Of a stretch of 64,000 nucleotides of DNA, positions 42,463 to 51,982 are shown one piece after another (the first letter of the stretch is position 1; the number at the start of each line of letters is the position of its first letter). Source of the stretch: Phycisphaerales bacterium UBA5793 (lineage in GTDB: Bacteria > Planctomycetota > Phycisphaerae > Phycisphaerales > UBA5793); contig DIDT01000053.1 of NCBI GenBank assembly GCA_002418285.1, forward strand, positions 38,789 through 102,788, in the 5' to 3' direction. A program made the position numbers and the translations under genes. The notes under the pieces were generated by a model. That model was not told where the DNA came from, searched no databases, and saw only the letters and a program-made list of their open reading frames with translations.

Positions 42463-44235
42463 TCAGGGTCTGGTTGCTCTTTTCTTCCGGTTGGACGGTC
42501 TGCTGGCCATTGAGGGGGCCGCACCGTTTCGCGCCGTCGCCAGCAGCTCATCGGCCTGGCGCAACGTGATCTCAGACGCGGACTGACCGGCGAGCATCTC
42601 GGCCAGTTCGACACGGCGGGATTCGTCGCTGCTCAGTGTGGACACTTCGATGTGCGTTTCGTTCTTGTGGGTGTGTTTGGCAATGCGAAGATGCGTGTCC
42701 CCAAAGGCGGCGATCTGCGGCAAGTGAGTGATGCACAACACCTGGTGTCGACCAGCCAGGGCCCGCAGCTTGGCGCCGATGACTGAACCTAATCGACCAC
42801 CGATCTTCGCGTCGATCTCGTCAAAAACGAGTACGCTGATTCGTTCGGCCCCGGCAAGGACGGTCTTGAGCGCGAGCATGATGCGCGAGAGTTCGCCACC
42901 TGACGCAATGCGACGCAGCGGGCGCGAGGGCTGGCCCGGGTTGGTGCGGATCATCATCTCGATCTGATCGGTTCCGGCCGACCCCGGTTCATCGAGCGAT
43001 TCGAACGCGACATCGAATTCGGCCTCGGCCATTGCCAGTTGGGCGAGTTCGGTTTCAATGCGCGGCTTCAGCGCCTTGGCTGCCGTGCGCCGCGCGTCGT
43101 GCAGCTGAGTGGCGAGGTCCCCCACCTGTTGTCGCAGCTCGGCCTGCCGCTTGAGCAGCGCGGCGGAATCGAGACCCACTCCGCTCAACTCAGCGATGCG
43201 ATCTCGGATCTCTAGGCGATACTCGAGAACGTCGTCAAGCGAACCATGACCGTACTTGGCAATGAGTCGATTGAGGGCGTTGAGGCGATCGGTGATCTCG
43301 CCAAGCTCTACCTGATCGAGATCGAGCCGGCCGAGGTAGCGGCCGAGCATGAAGCCCGCATCCTGCACCGAGGCTGCGGCGGATTCGATCTGTCCAGCTG
43401 CTTCCCCGAGTGAGGGATCGATCTCAAGGAGTTCGCGCATGATCCCGACCACGGCCTGCAAGCGCGAGGCGACGGATTCGTCAGAGTCGTAGATCACGGT
43501 ATGGGCCAGGCCCACCTGACGGGTGAGGCGATCAACCTCAGAGAGCACGCGGTGGCGGGCGGAAAGCTCCTCGTATTCACCGGGTGTCGGTTCGACGGCA
43601 TCGATCTCGTCGGCCTGAAACTCGAACAAGTCGAGTTGTTCGCTGCGCAGGGTACTGCCGCGCTGCGAGGCGTCGAGGCGGGCAGTCGTCTCGGTGAGTT
43701 CGTGGTACAGCAGTGCGTACTGCGCAAGCGCCGCGTCGTTCCCGGCAAAGGCGTCGATGACGGCGAGCTGGTTGGAGGGCCGGAGGAGAAACGGGGCATC
43801 TCCTGCCGCACTCGAGCCGCCTTCATCGCCGATGTGCAGATCGATCAGACGGTCGCCCACCTCGCGCAGCATGGCGATGGTGACTGGGTGGCCATTGATC
43901 GACGCGCTGGAGCGGCCGGAGCCGAACATCTTGCGGGTAATCAGCAGCGCTTCGCCTGATTCCAGCGTGTCCGTTCGGGGCAAATCCGCGACACGATGAA
44001 TCTCGGCTGCAACGCCCGCATCGCCAATCTCGAATACACCACTGACGCGGCCTTCTGCCGCGCCGGGTCGGAGCATGTCCGCGAGCGTCCGTCGTCCGAG
44101 CAGCATCTCGAAGGCGCCGAGAATGAGCGATTTGCCCGCGCCAGTCTGGCCGGTAAAGACATTCAGGCCGGGCGTGAGATCGAGGCGCAGATCCTCGATG
44201 ATGGCCAGATTGGAGATGTGCAGTTCGCGAAGCAT
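42463..44235 (-). CDS. recN: DNA repair protein RecN
   Basis: SMC-like ATPase of recombinational repair. 590 residues: Walker A GQTGAGKS (29-36), a long coiled-coil middle, signature IASGGELSRIMLALK and Walker B VLVFDEIDAKIGG with the CITHLPQIAAFGD D-loop region near the end. Start at 44235 gives the standard MLRELHISNLAIIEDL; upstream frame is not conserved. The Ser/Arg/Lys-rich last 15 residues (SRPSNRKKRATRP) are an unusual basic tail. Confidence 0.96.
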   Translation of the reverse strand: MLRELHISNLAIIEDLRLDLTPGLNVFTGQTGAGKSLILGAFEMLLGRRTLADMLRPGAAEGRVSGVFEIGDAGVAAEIHRVADLPRTDTLESGEALLITRKMFGSGRSSASINGHPVTIAMLREVGDRLIDLHIGDEGGSSAAGDAPFLLRPSNQLAVIDAFAGNDAALAQYALLYHELTETTARLDASQRGSTLRSEQLDLFEFQADEIDAVEPTPGEYEELSARHRVLSEVDRLTRQVGLAHTVIYDSDESVASRLQAVVGIMRELLEIDPSLGEAAGQIESAAASVQDAGFMLGRYLGRLDLDQVELGEITDRLNALNRLIAKYGHGSLDDVLEYRLEIRDRIAELSGVGLDSAALLKRQAELRQQVGDLATQLHDARRTAAKALKPRIETELAQLAMAEAEFDVAFESLDEPGSAGTDQIEMMIRTNPGQPSRPLRRIASGGELSRIMLALKTVLAGAERISVLVFDEIDAKIGGRLGSVIGAKLRALAGRHQVLCITHLPQIAAFGDTHLRIAKHTHKNETHIEVSTLSSDESRRVELAEMLAGQSASEITLRQADELLATARNGAAPSMASRPSNRKKRATRP

Positions 44236-44357
44236 GAGCGGGATCCATCCCGGGGTCAGGGTCCATCCGGCGCGATCGGGCAGGTGAATGTACGAGCCCT
44301 TGGCCACGTCGGCAAGAGAGCGTCCAAAACCATACGACATATACTCATGGTGCCCAG

Positions 44358-46109
44358 ATGAACACGTTCACAACCAACCCGTCGAGATTGCGAGGGCGCT
44401 GGATTTCCCTCCTTTCATGCCTGCTGCTGCTGGCGATTCAACTCATGGCGCTGGCCCAGGACGCCTCGCCGAGTCCGGCAGCTGGAGTACCCGCAAGTCG
44501 ACAGGCCAGCAACGTGGTAATCATCACTATCCACGGACCGATCGATGACGTCACAACCCGCTCGATCAGGCGACGGATCGCGATTGCCGAGCACATGGGC
44601 GCGGACGCCATTGTTTTTGACATCGACACATGGGGCGGGCTGGCGACAGCGGCGAAGGACATCAGTTACGAGATCAAGCAGTGTCCGATCACCAATACGA
44701 TCGCCTGGGTGCATCCAAAGGCCATCTCGGCCGGTGCCTTCATCGCGCTGTCTTGCAAGGAAATCGTTATCACACCTGGGGGCGAGATGGGCGACTGCGC
44801 ACCGATTCTGCCCGGGTTGATCCCCATGCCAGCAGCCGAACGGGCCAAGGCGGAATCGCCCCTGCTGATCAACGTGGTCGATTCGGCTCGGCGTCGTGGC
44901 TATGACGAACGCCTGCTCATGTCCTTCGTTGCCGTGGATATCGAACTCTGGCTGGTGGAGAACAAAGAGACGGGAGAACGACTCTTTGTCGATCGCCAGG
45001 AGTACGAGTTGTTGTTTGGAGAAGCTCCTCCCGATACGCCGCGTCAGCGAGCGTCTGGAGGTCTTCCCGTCGCGAGTTCCGAGTATGTCAAGGCCCCCGT
45101 TCCGTTCATGGAGAAGATCTATCAGGCAACGGGCGAAAAAAGCGGTCTGCCGCCGGATCAGATCGAGAAGAACCAGGAGTTTGTCTCCAAGCGGCCTGTG
45201 CTCTCCGCACAGGATCGCGGTAAGTACGTCCTCATCGAACCGGTCGTCGACAGCAAGACACTGCTCGACGTAACGGCGGAGCAGGCGCGCCGGTGGGGCC
45301 TGTCGCAGGCGACTATCGCCAGCGAAGCGGAACTGAAGACATTCGTTGGCGCGACGACGATCACTCAACTCGACCCAACTTGGTCGGAGAACCTTGTTCA
45401 GTTCCTCACGAGTATGCCGGTCCGCGCGTTGCTGCTGGTTGTCTTTCTGATCGGGCTGGTGTGGGAGATGGCCACGCCGGGCATTGGTGTGCCCATCACG
45501 ATCGGCCTCGCCGCCGCCGTACTGCTCTTTGGCGCGCCGGCGCTGACCGGTCTGGCGCAGTGGTGGGACATTCTGCTGGTGCTGGTTGGATTCGCACTGC
45601 TGGCGGCGGAGTTGTTCGTCATTCCCGGCTTTGGGGTGGCCGGCATCACCGGCATCGTCTGCATCGCTCTCGGTTTTGTCGGCACCTTCATCGCGCCCGA
45701 TCCTTCCGGCTCGATCTTCCCGACCTCGGAACTCGCGAGACAGGCGATGGTGCGCGGCGTATCGACGCTGCTGCTGGGCGCCTTCGCCGGTGGCGTGGCG
45801 ATGTGGCTGGGTGTGAAGAACTTTGCGCGCGTGCCGGGACTGAATCGGCTCGTGCTCAGCGCCCACCTGCCGCGCACGAACGACGTGGATTCGCTGCTTG
45901 GCGCTATGAGTCCACCGCAGACTGGCCCTGCCAAGGGCAGTCGCGGCGTGGTCGTCTCGACGTTGCGGCCAGTGGGCCGCGCCCGTTTTGGCACAACGAT
46001 CTACGATGTCGTCTCGGGGCGAGGCATCATTGAGGAAGGACGGCCTGTGCGGGTCATCTCGACCTCTGCGTTCAAGACAGTAGTGGAGGATGCGGATGAG
46101 CCTGTCTGA
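44358..46109 (+). CDS. Long NfeD-family protein with ClpP-class serine protease domain
   Basis: 583 residues. Signal peptide (about 1-34) then a ClpP/SppA-like domain (about 50-230) with GPIDDVTTRSI, VFDIDTWGG and AISAGAFIALSC, in which Ser124 is the expected nucleophile. Then several membrane helices (about 355-460, LLLVVFLIGLVWEMATPGIG) and a C-terminal OB-fold-like NfeD domain (about 515-583). Such proteins cleave stomatin or flotillin-type partners; the flotillin gene floA follows. Overlaps the next gene by 14 bases. Confidence 0.92.
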   Translation: MNTFTTNPSRLRGRWISLLSCLLLLAIQLMALAQDASPSPAAGVPASRQASNVVIITIHGPIDDVTTRSIRRRIAIAEHMGADAIVFDIDTWGGLATAAKDISYEIKQCPITNTIAWVHPKAISAGAFIALSCKEIVITPGGEMGDCAPILPGLIPMPAAERAKAESPLLINVVDSARRRGYDERLLMSFVAVDIELWLVENKETGERLFVDRQEYELLFGEAPPDTPRQRASGGLPVASSEYVKAPVPFMEKIYQATGEKSGLPPDQIEKNQEFVSKRPVLSAQDRGKYVLIEPVVDSKTLLDVTAEQARRWGLSQATIASEAELKTFVGATTITQLDPTWSENLVQFLTSMPVRALLLVVFLIGLVWEMATPGIGVPITIGLAAAVLLFGAPALTGLAQWWDILLVLVGFALLAAELFVIPGFGVAGITGIVCIALGFVGTFIAPDPSGSIFPTSELARQAMVRGVSTLLLGAFAGGVAMWLGVKNFARVPGLNRLVLSAHLPRTNDVDSLLGAMSPPQTGPAKGSRGVVVSTLRPVGRARFGTTIYDVVSGRGIIEEGRPVRVISTSAFKTVVEDADEPV

Positions 46110-46689
46110 TGTCATCATCACACTGGCCCAGACTACTCCAGCCCCTGCGGACGCCAACAGCTCGTTGGGTTGGTGGGTCGTGGGATTACTCACCTTGGCG
46201 GCGCTGATGGTCGCTCTGGAGTTGTTTGTCCCATCGGGGGGGTTGATCAGCGTTGTCGCTGGATTGAGCGCAATTGCCGGCGTGGTCGTCGCGTTCAAGA
46301 TCAGTATCGTGACCGGATTGATCGCTCTGGGTCTGGTTCTGGTTCTCACGCCGACGATTCTGTGGATGGCGATCAAGGTGTTTCCGAGCACTCCGGTGGG
46401 GCGCAATATCATCCTGACGGAAGGAACTACGGAAGAGGACATGCAGCGCCGGCTGCACGAGCGGCACGCGGAGACGGAGGCGATCTCATCGCTGATCGGC
46501 GCACAGGGCAAGGCGCTGACCGGGTTGCGACCGGGGGGCACAATCCGCCTTGATGGCGAAGACATTGAGGCGTTCGCCGAAACAGGGATTATCCCCGCTG
46601 GAACGAAAGTCGTCATTACTTCCGTCAACGGCCGACAGATCCGCGTAATGCCGGCTGACGAAGTAGGCGATCTGGGCCGACCGACATGA
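46096..46689 (+). CDS. Short NfeD-like membrane protein
   Basis: 197 residues: three to four membrane helices near the N-terminus (WWVVGLLTLAALMVALELF, LISVVAGLSAIAGVVVAF, GLIALGLVLVLTPTILWM) and a C-terminal OB-like NfeD domain (KALTGLRPGGTIRLDGEDIEA). No protease domain. GGAGG is six or seven bases before the ATG at 46096, which overlaps the upstream nfeD gene. It probably works with floA and the long NfeD protein in one membrane complex. Confidence 0.9.
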   Translation: MSLSDVIITLAQTTPAPADANSSLGWWVVGLLTLAALMVALELFVPSGGLISVVAGLSAIAGVVVAFKISIVTGLIALGLVLVLTPTILWMAIKVFPSTPVGRNIILTEGTTEEDMQRRLHERHAETEAISSLIGAQGKALTGLRPGGTIRLDGEDIEAFAETGIIPAGTKVVITSVNGRQIRVMPADEVGDLGRPT

Positions 46690-46767
46690 TCGGCCGCGCT
46701 ACCGTGAACTACTCGGTCATCAATCGAGGATCTCCAGTGGCGGCTGACGAAAGGAACGTGTGACTCA

Positions 46768-47784
46768 ATGACTCCGACGGAAGTGATTATCTGGATTGGG
46801 GTAGCCGTAGGTGTGATCGTGGCGCTTGTCGCGCTCGTGATCATCGGTCAGTTCTTCAACCTGTGGTTCCAAGCCTTCCTTTCGGGAGCACCTGTGTCGT
46901 TCATCGACCTGGTCGGCATGAAGTTCCGCAAGGTCGATCCGCGGATCATCGTGCTCAACCGCATCCAGGCGGTGAAGGCCGGCCTGAATGTCACCACCAA
47001 GGAACTCGAAACCCACTACCTCGCGGGCGGTCGCGTACCGCTGGTCATTCGAGCGTTGATCGCGGCGGACCGAGCGAAGATCGAATTGGGATTCAATACA
47101 GCATGCGCCATCGACTTGGCCGGTCGCGATATCTTCGATGCCGTGCAAACGTCTGTAAAGCCCAAGGTCATTGACTGTCCGGATCCGAACCGGGGCCGGA
47201 ACACGATCGACGCTGTCGCCCAGGACGGCATCCAGCTGCGCGTCAAGGCGCGGATCACTGTGCGAGCCAATCTTGCCCGACTCGTCGGCGGTGCGCTCGA
47301 AGAGACGATCATCGCCCGCGTCGGCGAAGGCATCGTTACCACGATCGGCTCCGCAAACACGCATAAGGAAGTGCTCGCCAACCCCGACAACATCAGCAAG
47401 ACGGTGCTCAAAAAAGGTCTCGATTCGGGCACCGCATTCGAAATCCTCTCGATTGATATTGCCGACGTGGACGTCGGAGACAACATCGGCGCCAAACTCC
47501 AGGCGGACCAGGCCGAGGCTGATAAGAAGCGATTCCAGGCGGAAGCCGAGAAGCGTGCCGCAATGGCTCGCGCGCAGGAAGCGGAGAACCGCGCACTGAT
47601 TGAACTCAATCGCGCCAAGGTCGTCGAAGCGGAGGCCGAAGTTCCCCGCGCCATGGCCGATGCATTCCGCAGTGGTCACCTTGGCATTATGGACTACTAC
47701 CGGATGAACAACATCAAGGCCGACACCCAGATGCGCTCCGCAATCGGCGGCGGGCCATCCACGCCACCAACCGGCAAGGGCTGA
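46768..47784 (+). CDS. floA: Flotillin-like protein FloA
   Basis: 338 residues with one N-terminal membrane helix (ITWIG-like, VIIWIGVAVGVIVALVALVII), then the SPFH/band 7 domain with KFRKVDPRIIVLNRIQAVKAG, LDAVAQDGIQLRVKARITV and RVGEGIVTTIGSA, and a C-terminal coiled coil (AEADKKRFQAEAEKRAAMARAQ). FloA organises membrane microdomains. It is the third gene of the nfeD-nfeD-floA run, 78 bases after the second. Confidence 0.95.
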   Translation: MTPTEVIIWIGVAVGVIVALVALVIIGQFFNLWFQAFLSGAPVSFIDLVGMKFRKVDPRIIVLNRIQAVKAGLNVTTKELETHYLAGGRVPLVIRALIAADRAKIELGFNTACAIDLAGRDIFDAVQTSVKPKVIDCPDPNRGRNTIDAVAQDGIQLRVKARITVRANLARLVGGALEETIIARVGEGIVTTIGSANTHKEVLANPDNISKTVLKKGLDSGTAFEILSIDIADVDVGDNIGAKLQADQAEADKKRFQAEAEKRAAMARAQEAENRALIELNRAKVVEAEAEVPRAMADAFRSGHLGIMDYYRMNNIKADTQMRSAIGGGPSTPPTGKG

Positions 47785-47801
47785 TCGCCTGGCTTGATCG
47801 G

Positions 47802-49496
47802 TCAGTGAGTCGGGCGCGCATCGCGGACGCGCTGCGCTTCGTCCACGCGCCCGAGTGACTGGAGTACGACAATCAGAGCCGCGCGCGTCTGATCAAACTC
47901 CGGATGCTGTTTCAGCGACTCGGTCAACTGGGTGATTGCGTCCTCCACGGGGCGGTGATTGAGCATGACACGAGCCAGGTCGCGACAAAGGATATCCGTC
48001 GCCCCGCCAAGCCTGATACCGCGCCGCAGTTGCTGCTCGCATTCTGCCCAGTGCCCTGTGAGCAGGCTGAGCCGGGCTCGTGTGATCGGAATATCCACGT
48101 CGCTGAGCAAACCGATGCCCCCGGCTTGCCATGAATCGGCCTTCTGCAAGTGGGCGCCTGCAATCTGCAGTTTCAATTGCGTGACGGCATCGAAACTCAC
48201 CGGGCCGCGCAGTCCCTCATCAGTGGAAGTCTGAATCTCGCCTGCGAGCCGAAGCCCCGCCCAAGCATGGTATTGAACCAGTGCGCTGTGCAGCGAGAGA
48301 GCAACCAGCACCGCCGTCATCACCAGCCACATTCCACCCGCCCTCGTCAGGCGTCCGCCGCGGCGCAACTGAAATCCATGAAAGCGTGAATCTCGATCAC
48401 CCAGCAGTCGCCACGCTTTCCAGATGACGAACGTACCGCACCCGGTAATTCCAACCGCGAAAAGCATGGGCACCAGAGAATACAGCCCGCGGAAAATGAA
48501 GAACATCGCCGCGAAAACCGCGGCGCAGAGCAATTCTTCACCCCAGGACAGGTCGTATTGGCGCACCGCTGGCTTGTCGATGCGGGGCGAGGCGGCGAGT
48601 GACGGAACACCAAACCCGAAATAGAGTGCATCGTTCGGGCAGACGCTCACGCAGTCCAGGCACTTCATGCATCCGGAATCGACGACCATCCCATAGTCGC
48701 GCACTTCTTCGTGCACGCGCACATTGCTCGTGCAGACGGCCGTGCAATGGCCGCAGTGCTCGCACGCGTCGGTCACACGAATCCGGGCGGGAGAAAGGCG
48801 ATCGATGGGGGCAAAGAACCCTCCGTAGGGACAGCCATAAGTGCAGAATCCCTTGGCGCCGAGGAAGTAGACGGTAGCAAATCCACAAACCAACAGAAAG
48901 GGAATCGCGACTCCGACGCCCGCGAACGTGCTCAAGAAATCGGGGGTTGTCAAGTGCGCCTGAACCTGCCAGGTAGGTAACTGCTCTGTTGTACCAAGCA
49001 GAGGCGCCAGCGCAAAGCGATAGACACCCGGCCAAACAAACATGTAGAGCGCGAGCATGAGCGGGACGTACGCCAATACACGGGAGCGAAACGGCCGGGG
49101 GCGGATCCCGATCTTCTTCATCATCCAACTGCAGAGATCCTGAAGCATGACCAGATGGCAGCCCCAACCGCAGAACCACCGGCCAAAGACGAGTGTCGAA
49201 AGCAAAGCGATCGTGAAGAAGATCAATCCGGCGTTGATGACGCCGCGCTTGACGAACTCCATCGACTCGGAAGGTTCGATTGGTGTTGTGGTGTGTCCAC
49301 TGAGCCACCACTGCACTACGTGCGCCACCATGAGCAGTTGAACGAGCGCCAGTACGATCGCCCGGCGCCGCCCCATGTTTGAGGCGCGGATCGTGTTTGC
49401 AGACGCGGGTCCCGATTGCGACAAGGGGAGATGCACCACCTGCCCGCTGCATCGGTGGGAATCCGGCTTCGAGTTGTCCGTTCGATTTGGAGTCAC
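47802..49496 (-). CDS. Polyferredoxin-type membrane iron-sulfur protein with C-terminal TPR
   Basis: 564 residues if the GTG at 49496 is used; an ATG at 49376 would drop the first 40. Membrane helices are interleaved with WFCGWGCHLVMLQD and FCTYGCPYGGFF, typical of NapH/CcoG-type proteins. Two 4Fe-4S motifs follow (CEHCGHCTAVC and CMKCLDCVSVCPND), then further helices and a C-terminal TPR-like region of about 150 residues (LRRGIRLGGATDILCRDLAR). Likely a membrane electron-transfer protein; partner unknown. The upstream in-frame sequence reads as protein (GQVVHLPLSQSG), which is why the longer start is kept. Confidence 0.85.
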   Translation of the reverse strand: MTPNRTDNSKPDSHRCSGQVVHLPLSQSGPASANTIRASNMGRRRAIVLALVQLLMVAHVVQWWLSGHTTTPIEPSESMEFVKRGVINAGLIFFTIALLSTLVFGRWFCGWGCHLVMLQDLCSWMMKKIGIRPRPFRSRVLAYVPLMLALYMFVWPGVYRFALAPLLGTTEQLPTWQVQAHLTTPDFLSTFAGVGVAIPFLLVCGFATVYFLGAKGFCTYGCPYGGFFAPIDRLSPARIRVTDACEHCGHCTAVCTSNVRVHEEVRDYGMVVDSGCMKCLDCVSVCPNDALYFGFGVPSLAASPRIDKPAVRQYDLSWGEELLCAAVFAAMFFIFRGLYSLVPMLFAVGITGCGTFVIWKAWRLLGDRDSRFHGFQLRRGGRLTRAGGMWLVMTAVLVALSLHSALVQYHAWAGLRLAGEIQTSTDEGLRGPVSFDAVTQLKLQIAGAHLQKADSWQAGGIGLLSDVDIPITRARLSLLTGHWAECEQQLRRGIRLGGATDILCRDLARVMLNHRPVEDAITQLTESLKQHPEFDQTRAALIVVLQSLGRVDEAQRVRDARPTH

Positions 49497-49570
49497 ACTG
49501 GATGTTTGCGGTGTTGAGAAGCCGAGAGATTGTATCGGCTTGTCGGGGGCGCACCGACAGTATCGATGCC

Positions 49571-51109
49571 TCAGGTCGGCTCGCCGCGCAGTGTTTCGGC
49601 CAGCGAGCCAATGCCCACACCCAGGTACCCGCACGCGAAGAGAAGAAGGAACGGCACGCTCAGCCAACCGGTTGAGGTCGGCAAGGCATGCACAATGCAA
49701 CCAATCGCGAAGATGCCGAGCGCCAGCTCAATGGCGCCGCTGGACCAGAGGCCGAAGCGGCAGCGCCATCTCGGCACCGCCGAAGGCTTTGGCACCTCAC
49801 CGAATTTGGGTGTGCGGACAAACACACTGCTGCGACCAACCAGCGCTTCGATGACACCACGAGCGTTGTTCACGCTCATTCCGATTCCCAAGGCCATAAC
49901 GCCCGGCAGCTCAGCCACCGAACCGAGCCAACCCCGCCCCTGTTCGCGTTGCGACAGCACGTAGAACGCTCCGGCCGAGGCTGTTGCCAGCGCGAAGAGC
50001 GTCAAACCCGAGGTCAACGCGCTGAGCAACATCGAGGCGCCCGCGATGCCGCGAAAGCTCATGGCGGGAAGCAGCAGTAGGGTCAGCAGTACGATGAGCA
50101 CCGAAACCGCCGGACAGGTGAGATGGAACCAGGCCTCGATCTTGTTTGCGATCGGCGCTTGGCTTTGCGCGATGGTGGGCAGAAGCTTTACTGCGGTCTG
50201 AATCGAACCTTTGGTCCACCGATGCTGCTGGGTCATGAATGCCGAAATGCAGGGCGGCAGCTCACCGGGGCACTCGATGGTTGGGTCATAGACAAAATGC
50301 CAACCGCGCACTTGGGCGCGGTAGGAAAGATCCACATCCTCGGTGAGTGTGTCGTGCTGCCAACCGCCCGCATCTTCGATACACATCCGTCGCCAGATTC
50401 CCGCGGTGCCATTGAAGTTGATCCATCGACCGGATCGATGTCTTGCCGAATGCTCGACCACAAAGTGCCCATCCAGGAATACGGCCTGGCTCTTCGTAAG
50501 CAGGTTGCGATGGCGATTGAGGTGCGTCCAACGCGTCTGCACCATACCGATTCGCTCATCGCAAAAGTGCGCCATGGCCTGCTTGAGTAGGGTGGTTGGC
50601 GGCACGAAATCGGCATCAAAAACGGCTATGAATTGTCCAGTTGCGGTTACCAGAGCGTTCTGCAGAGCTCCGGCTTTGTAGCCTTGCCGATCGCTGCGGC
50701 GAATGACGTGAATGTCGATTCCTCGACTGTGCCAATCCGCGCACGCCTGATCCGTAATGGCGGATGTGGCATCAGTCGAATCATCGAGGATCTGCACCTC
50801 GAAGCGGTCGTACGGATAGTCCAGCCGACACGCCGCGTCGATGACCCGCCTCGCCACAGCCGACTCGTTGTACATCGGAAGTTGGACCGTTACCCGTGGC
50901 CATTCACATCCAGTGTCCAAAGTGGTGGGACGCTTGGTCTCAAGTGCGCCGCTCGCATAGCGCGAGTAAAGGTACACGAGCCAGTACCGATGCAGGCCGT
51001 ACACGACCAGCAGTAGAATGATTACGAGGTAGGCGGCGAAAAGGATTGCATCCGAATAGAGCAGCCCGATCGGAGCTAGATGCGTGAGGTTGATTGGGAT
51101 GAGGAGCAT
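49571..51109 (-). CDS. Glycosyltransferase family 2, cellulose/hyaluronan synthase-like
   Basis: 512 residues: membrane helices at the N-terminus (about 18-42) and four or more at the C-terminus flank a GT2 catalytic domain. The D, D, TED and QxxRW motifs appear as ILDDSTDATSA, VFDADFVPP, LTEDVDLSYR and QQHRWTKG. This is the signature of processive beta-glycosyltransferases for polysaccharide or of ceramide-glucosyltransferase-type enzymes. Product unknown. It is not adjacent to other polysaccharide genes. Confidence 0.92.
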   Translation of the reverse strand: MLLIPINLTHLAPIGLLYSDAILFAAYLVIILLLVVYGLHRYWLVYLYSRYASGALETKRPTTLDTGCEWPRVTVQLPMYNESAVARRVIDAACRLDYPYDRFEVQILDDSTDATSAITDQACADWHSRGIDIHVIRRSDRQGYKAGALQNALVTATGQFIAVFDADFVPPTTLLKQAMAHFCDERIGMVQTRWTHLNRHRNLLTKSQAVFLDGHFVVEHSARHRSGRWINFNGTAGIWRRMCIEDAGGWQHDTLTEDVDLSYRAQVRGWHFVYDPTIECPGELPPCISAFMTQQHRWTKGSIQTAVKLLPTIAQSQAPIANKIEAWFHLTCPAVSVLIVLLTLLLLPAMSFRGIAGASMLLSALTSGLTLFALATASAGAFYVLSQREQGRGWLGSVAELPGVMALGIGMSVNNARGVIEALVGRSSVFVRTPKFGEVPKPSAVPRWRCRFGLWSSGAIELALGIFAIGCIVHALPTSTGWLSVPFLLLFACGYLGVGIGSLAETLRGEPT

Positions 51110-51199
51110 CGAATCGAAGCCGTTTGGTGAGTCTAGCCGCGCCCCCCCCGCAACAACTGCCTCGACGCACCACCCGAATCCGCCCTAGCCTTTCCCCTC

Positions 51200-51940
51200 A
51201 TGCGTCTGCTCATCGAAACTCCAGCCGAGCCCGATTCCGCTTCATACGCGGCGAACGCCCCAGACGGTACTGTCGCGAAAGTCCTCGCGCCTGGCGTGGA
51301 GCAGACGCCGGTGGCTCCGCCCTTTGCGCGTCGATGGTCGGGGAATCTCCTGAAACTCACGACCGAACAAATCACCACCTTTGGAGGGGGCCGAGTCATC
51401 GTCAATTCCGGGTCGCTTCGCGATGATCTGGGATCGCTCGATCCACGAAACTGGATGGCTCCGGGAATGGCCGCTCTTTCCCGTCTTCTCGAGTCCATCG
51501 AGTCGGCAGTCCGAGCCGCAGGTGTGCACCTGCTGCTCGAGCCGCACAGTCGGCACATTCTTCACGATGCACAAGTCGCCGGTATCTACCTCAGCCAGTT
51601 TTCAGGCGAGCCTTTCGGTTTGGCATTGAATCCCACGGCACTGTTTGAGCCGAGCATGCTCTCGGTTCGCGAGGATCACCTGCAGCGGATCGCTGAGGCG
51701 CTGGCGCCCCGGGCCTCTGCGCTGATCCTTGCTGATGTCCGTCCCAACCAGGAGCAGGAGCGACTGACTCCCTGCGAGCCCGGCAGGGGCATTTTCGACC
51801 TGTTGGCCGTGCTCACAGCCTGCCTGCCCCACCTCCCGTCAGAAACGCCGGTCGTTGTGCGACGAATTGCTCCGGGCTCCGGATCAACGAACCTGATTGA
51901 CTCATTGGCACAGGCCCTCGCATCTAAGCCATCGCATTGA
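51200..51940 (+). CDS. Possible sugar isomerase/endonuclease-like barrel protein
   Basis: 246 residues, not confidently recognised. The stretch AAGVHLLLEPHSRHILHDAQ with LSQFSGEPFGLALNPTALF and ILADVRPNQEQERLTPCEPGRG resembles the barrel strands of xylose isomerase-like/AP endonuclease 2 proteins. The C-terminal SETPVVVRRIAPG also fits. It lies 42 bases before nuoC on the same strand, so the two may be cotranscribed. No signal peptide. Confidence 0.6.
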   Translation: MRLLIETPAEPDSASYAANAPDGTVAKVLAPGVEQTPVAPPFARRWSGNLLKLTTEQITTFGGGRVIVNSGSLRDDLGSLDPRNWMAPGMAALSRLLESIESAVRAAGVHLLLEPHSRHILHDAQVAGIYLSQFSGEPFGLALNPTALFEPSMLSVREDHLQRIAEALAPRASALILADVRPNQEQERLTPCEPGRGIFDLLAVLTACLPHLPSETPVVVRRIAPGSGSTNLIDSLAQALASKPSH

Positions 51941-51982
51941 ATCCGGCACCCAGAAGTCTTACGATCGCTTCGAGCCACCGCC

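Noticed and set aside
44415..46844. 809-codon minus-strand frame opposite the nfeD genes
   Set aside because: Antisense to three well-supported genes and low-complexity; an effect of codon bias.
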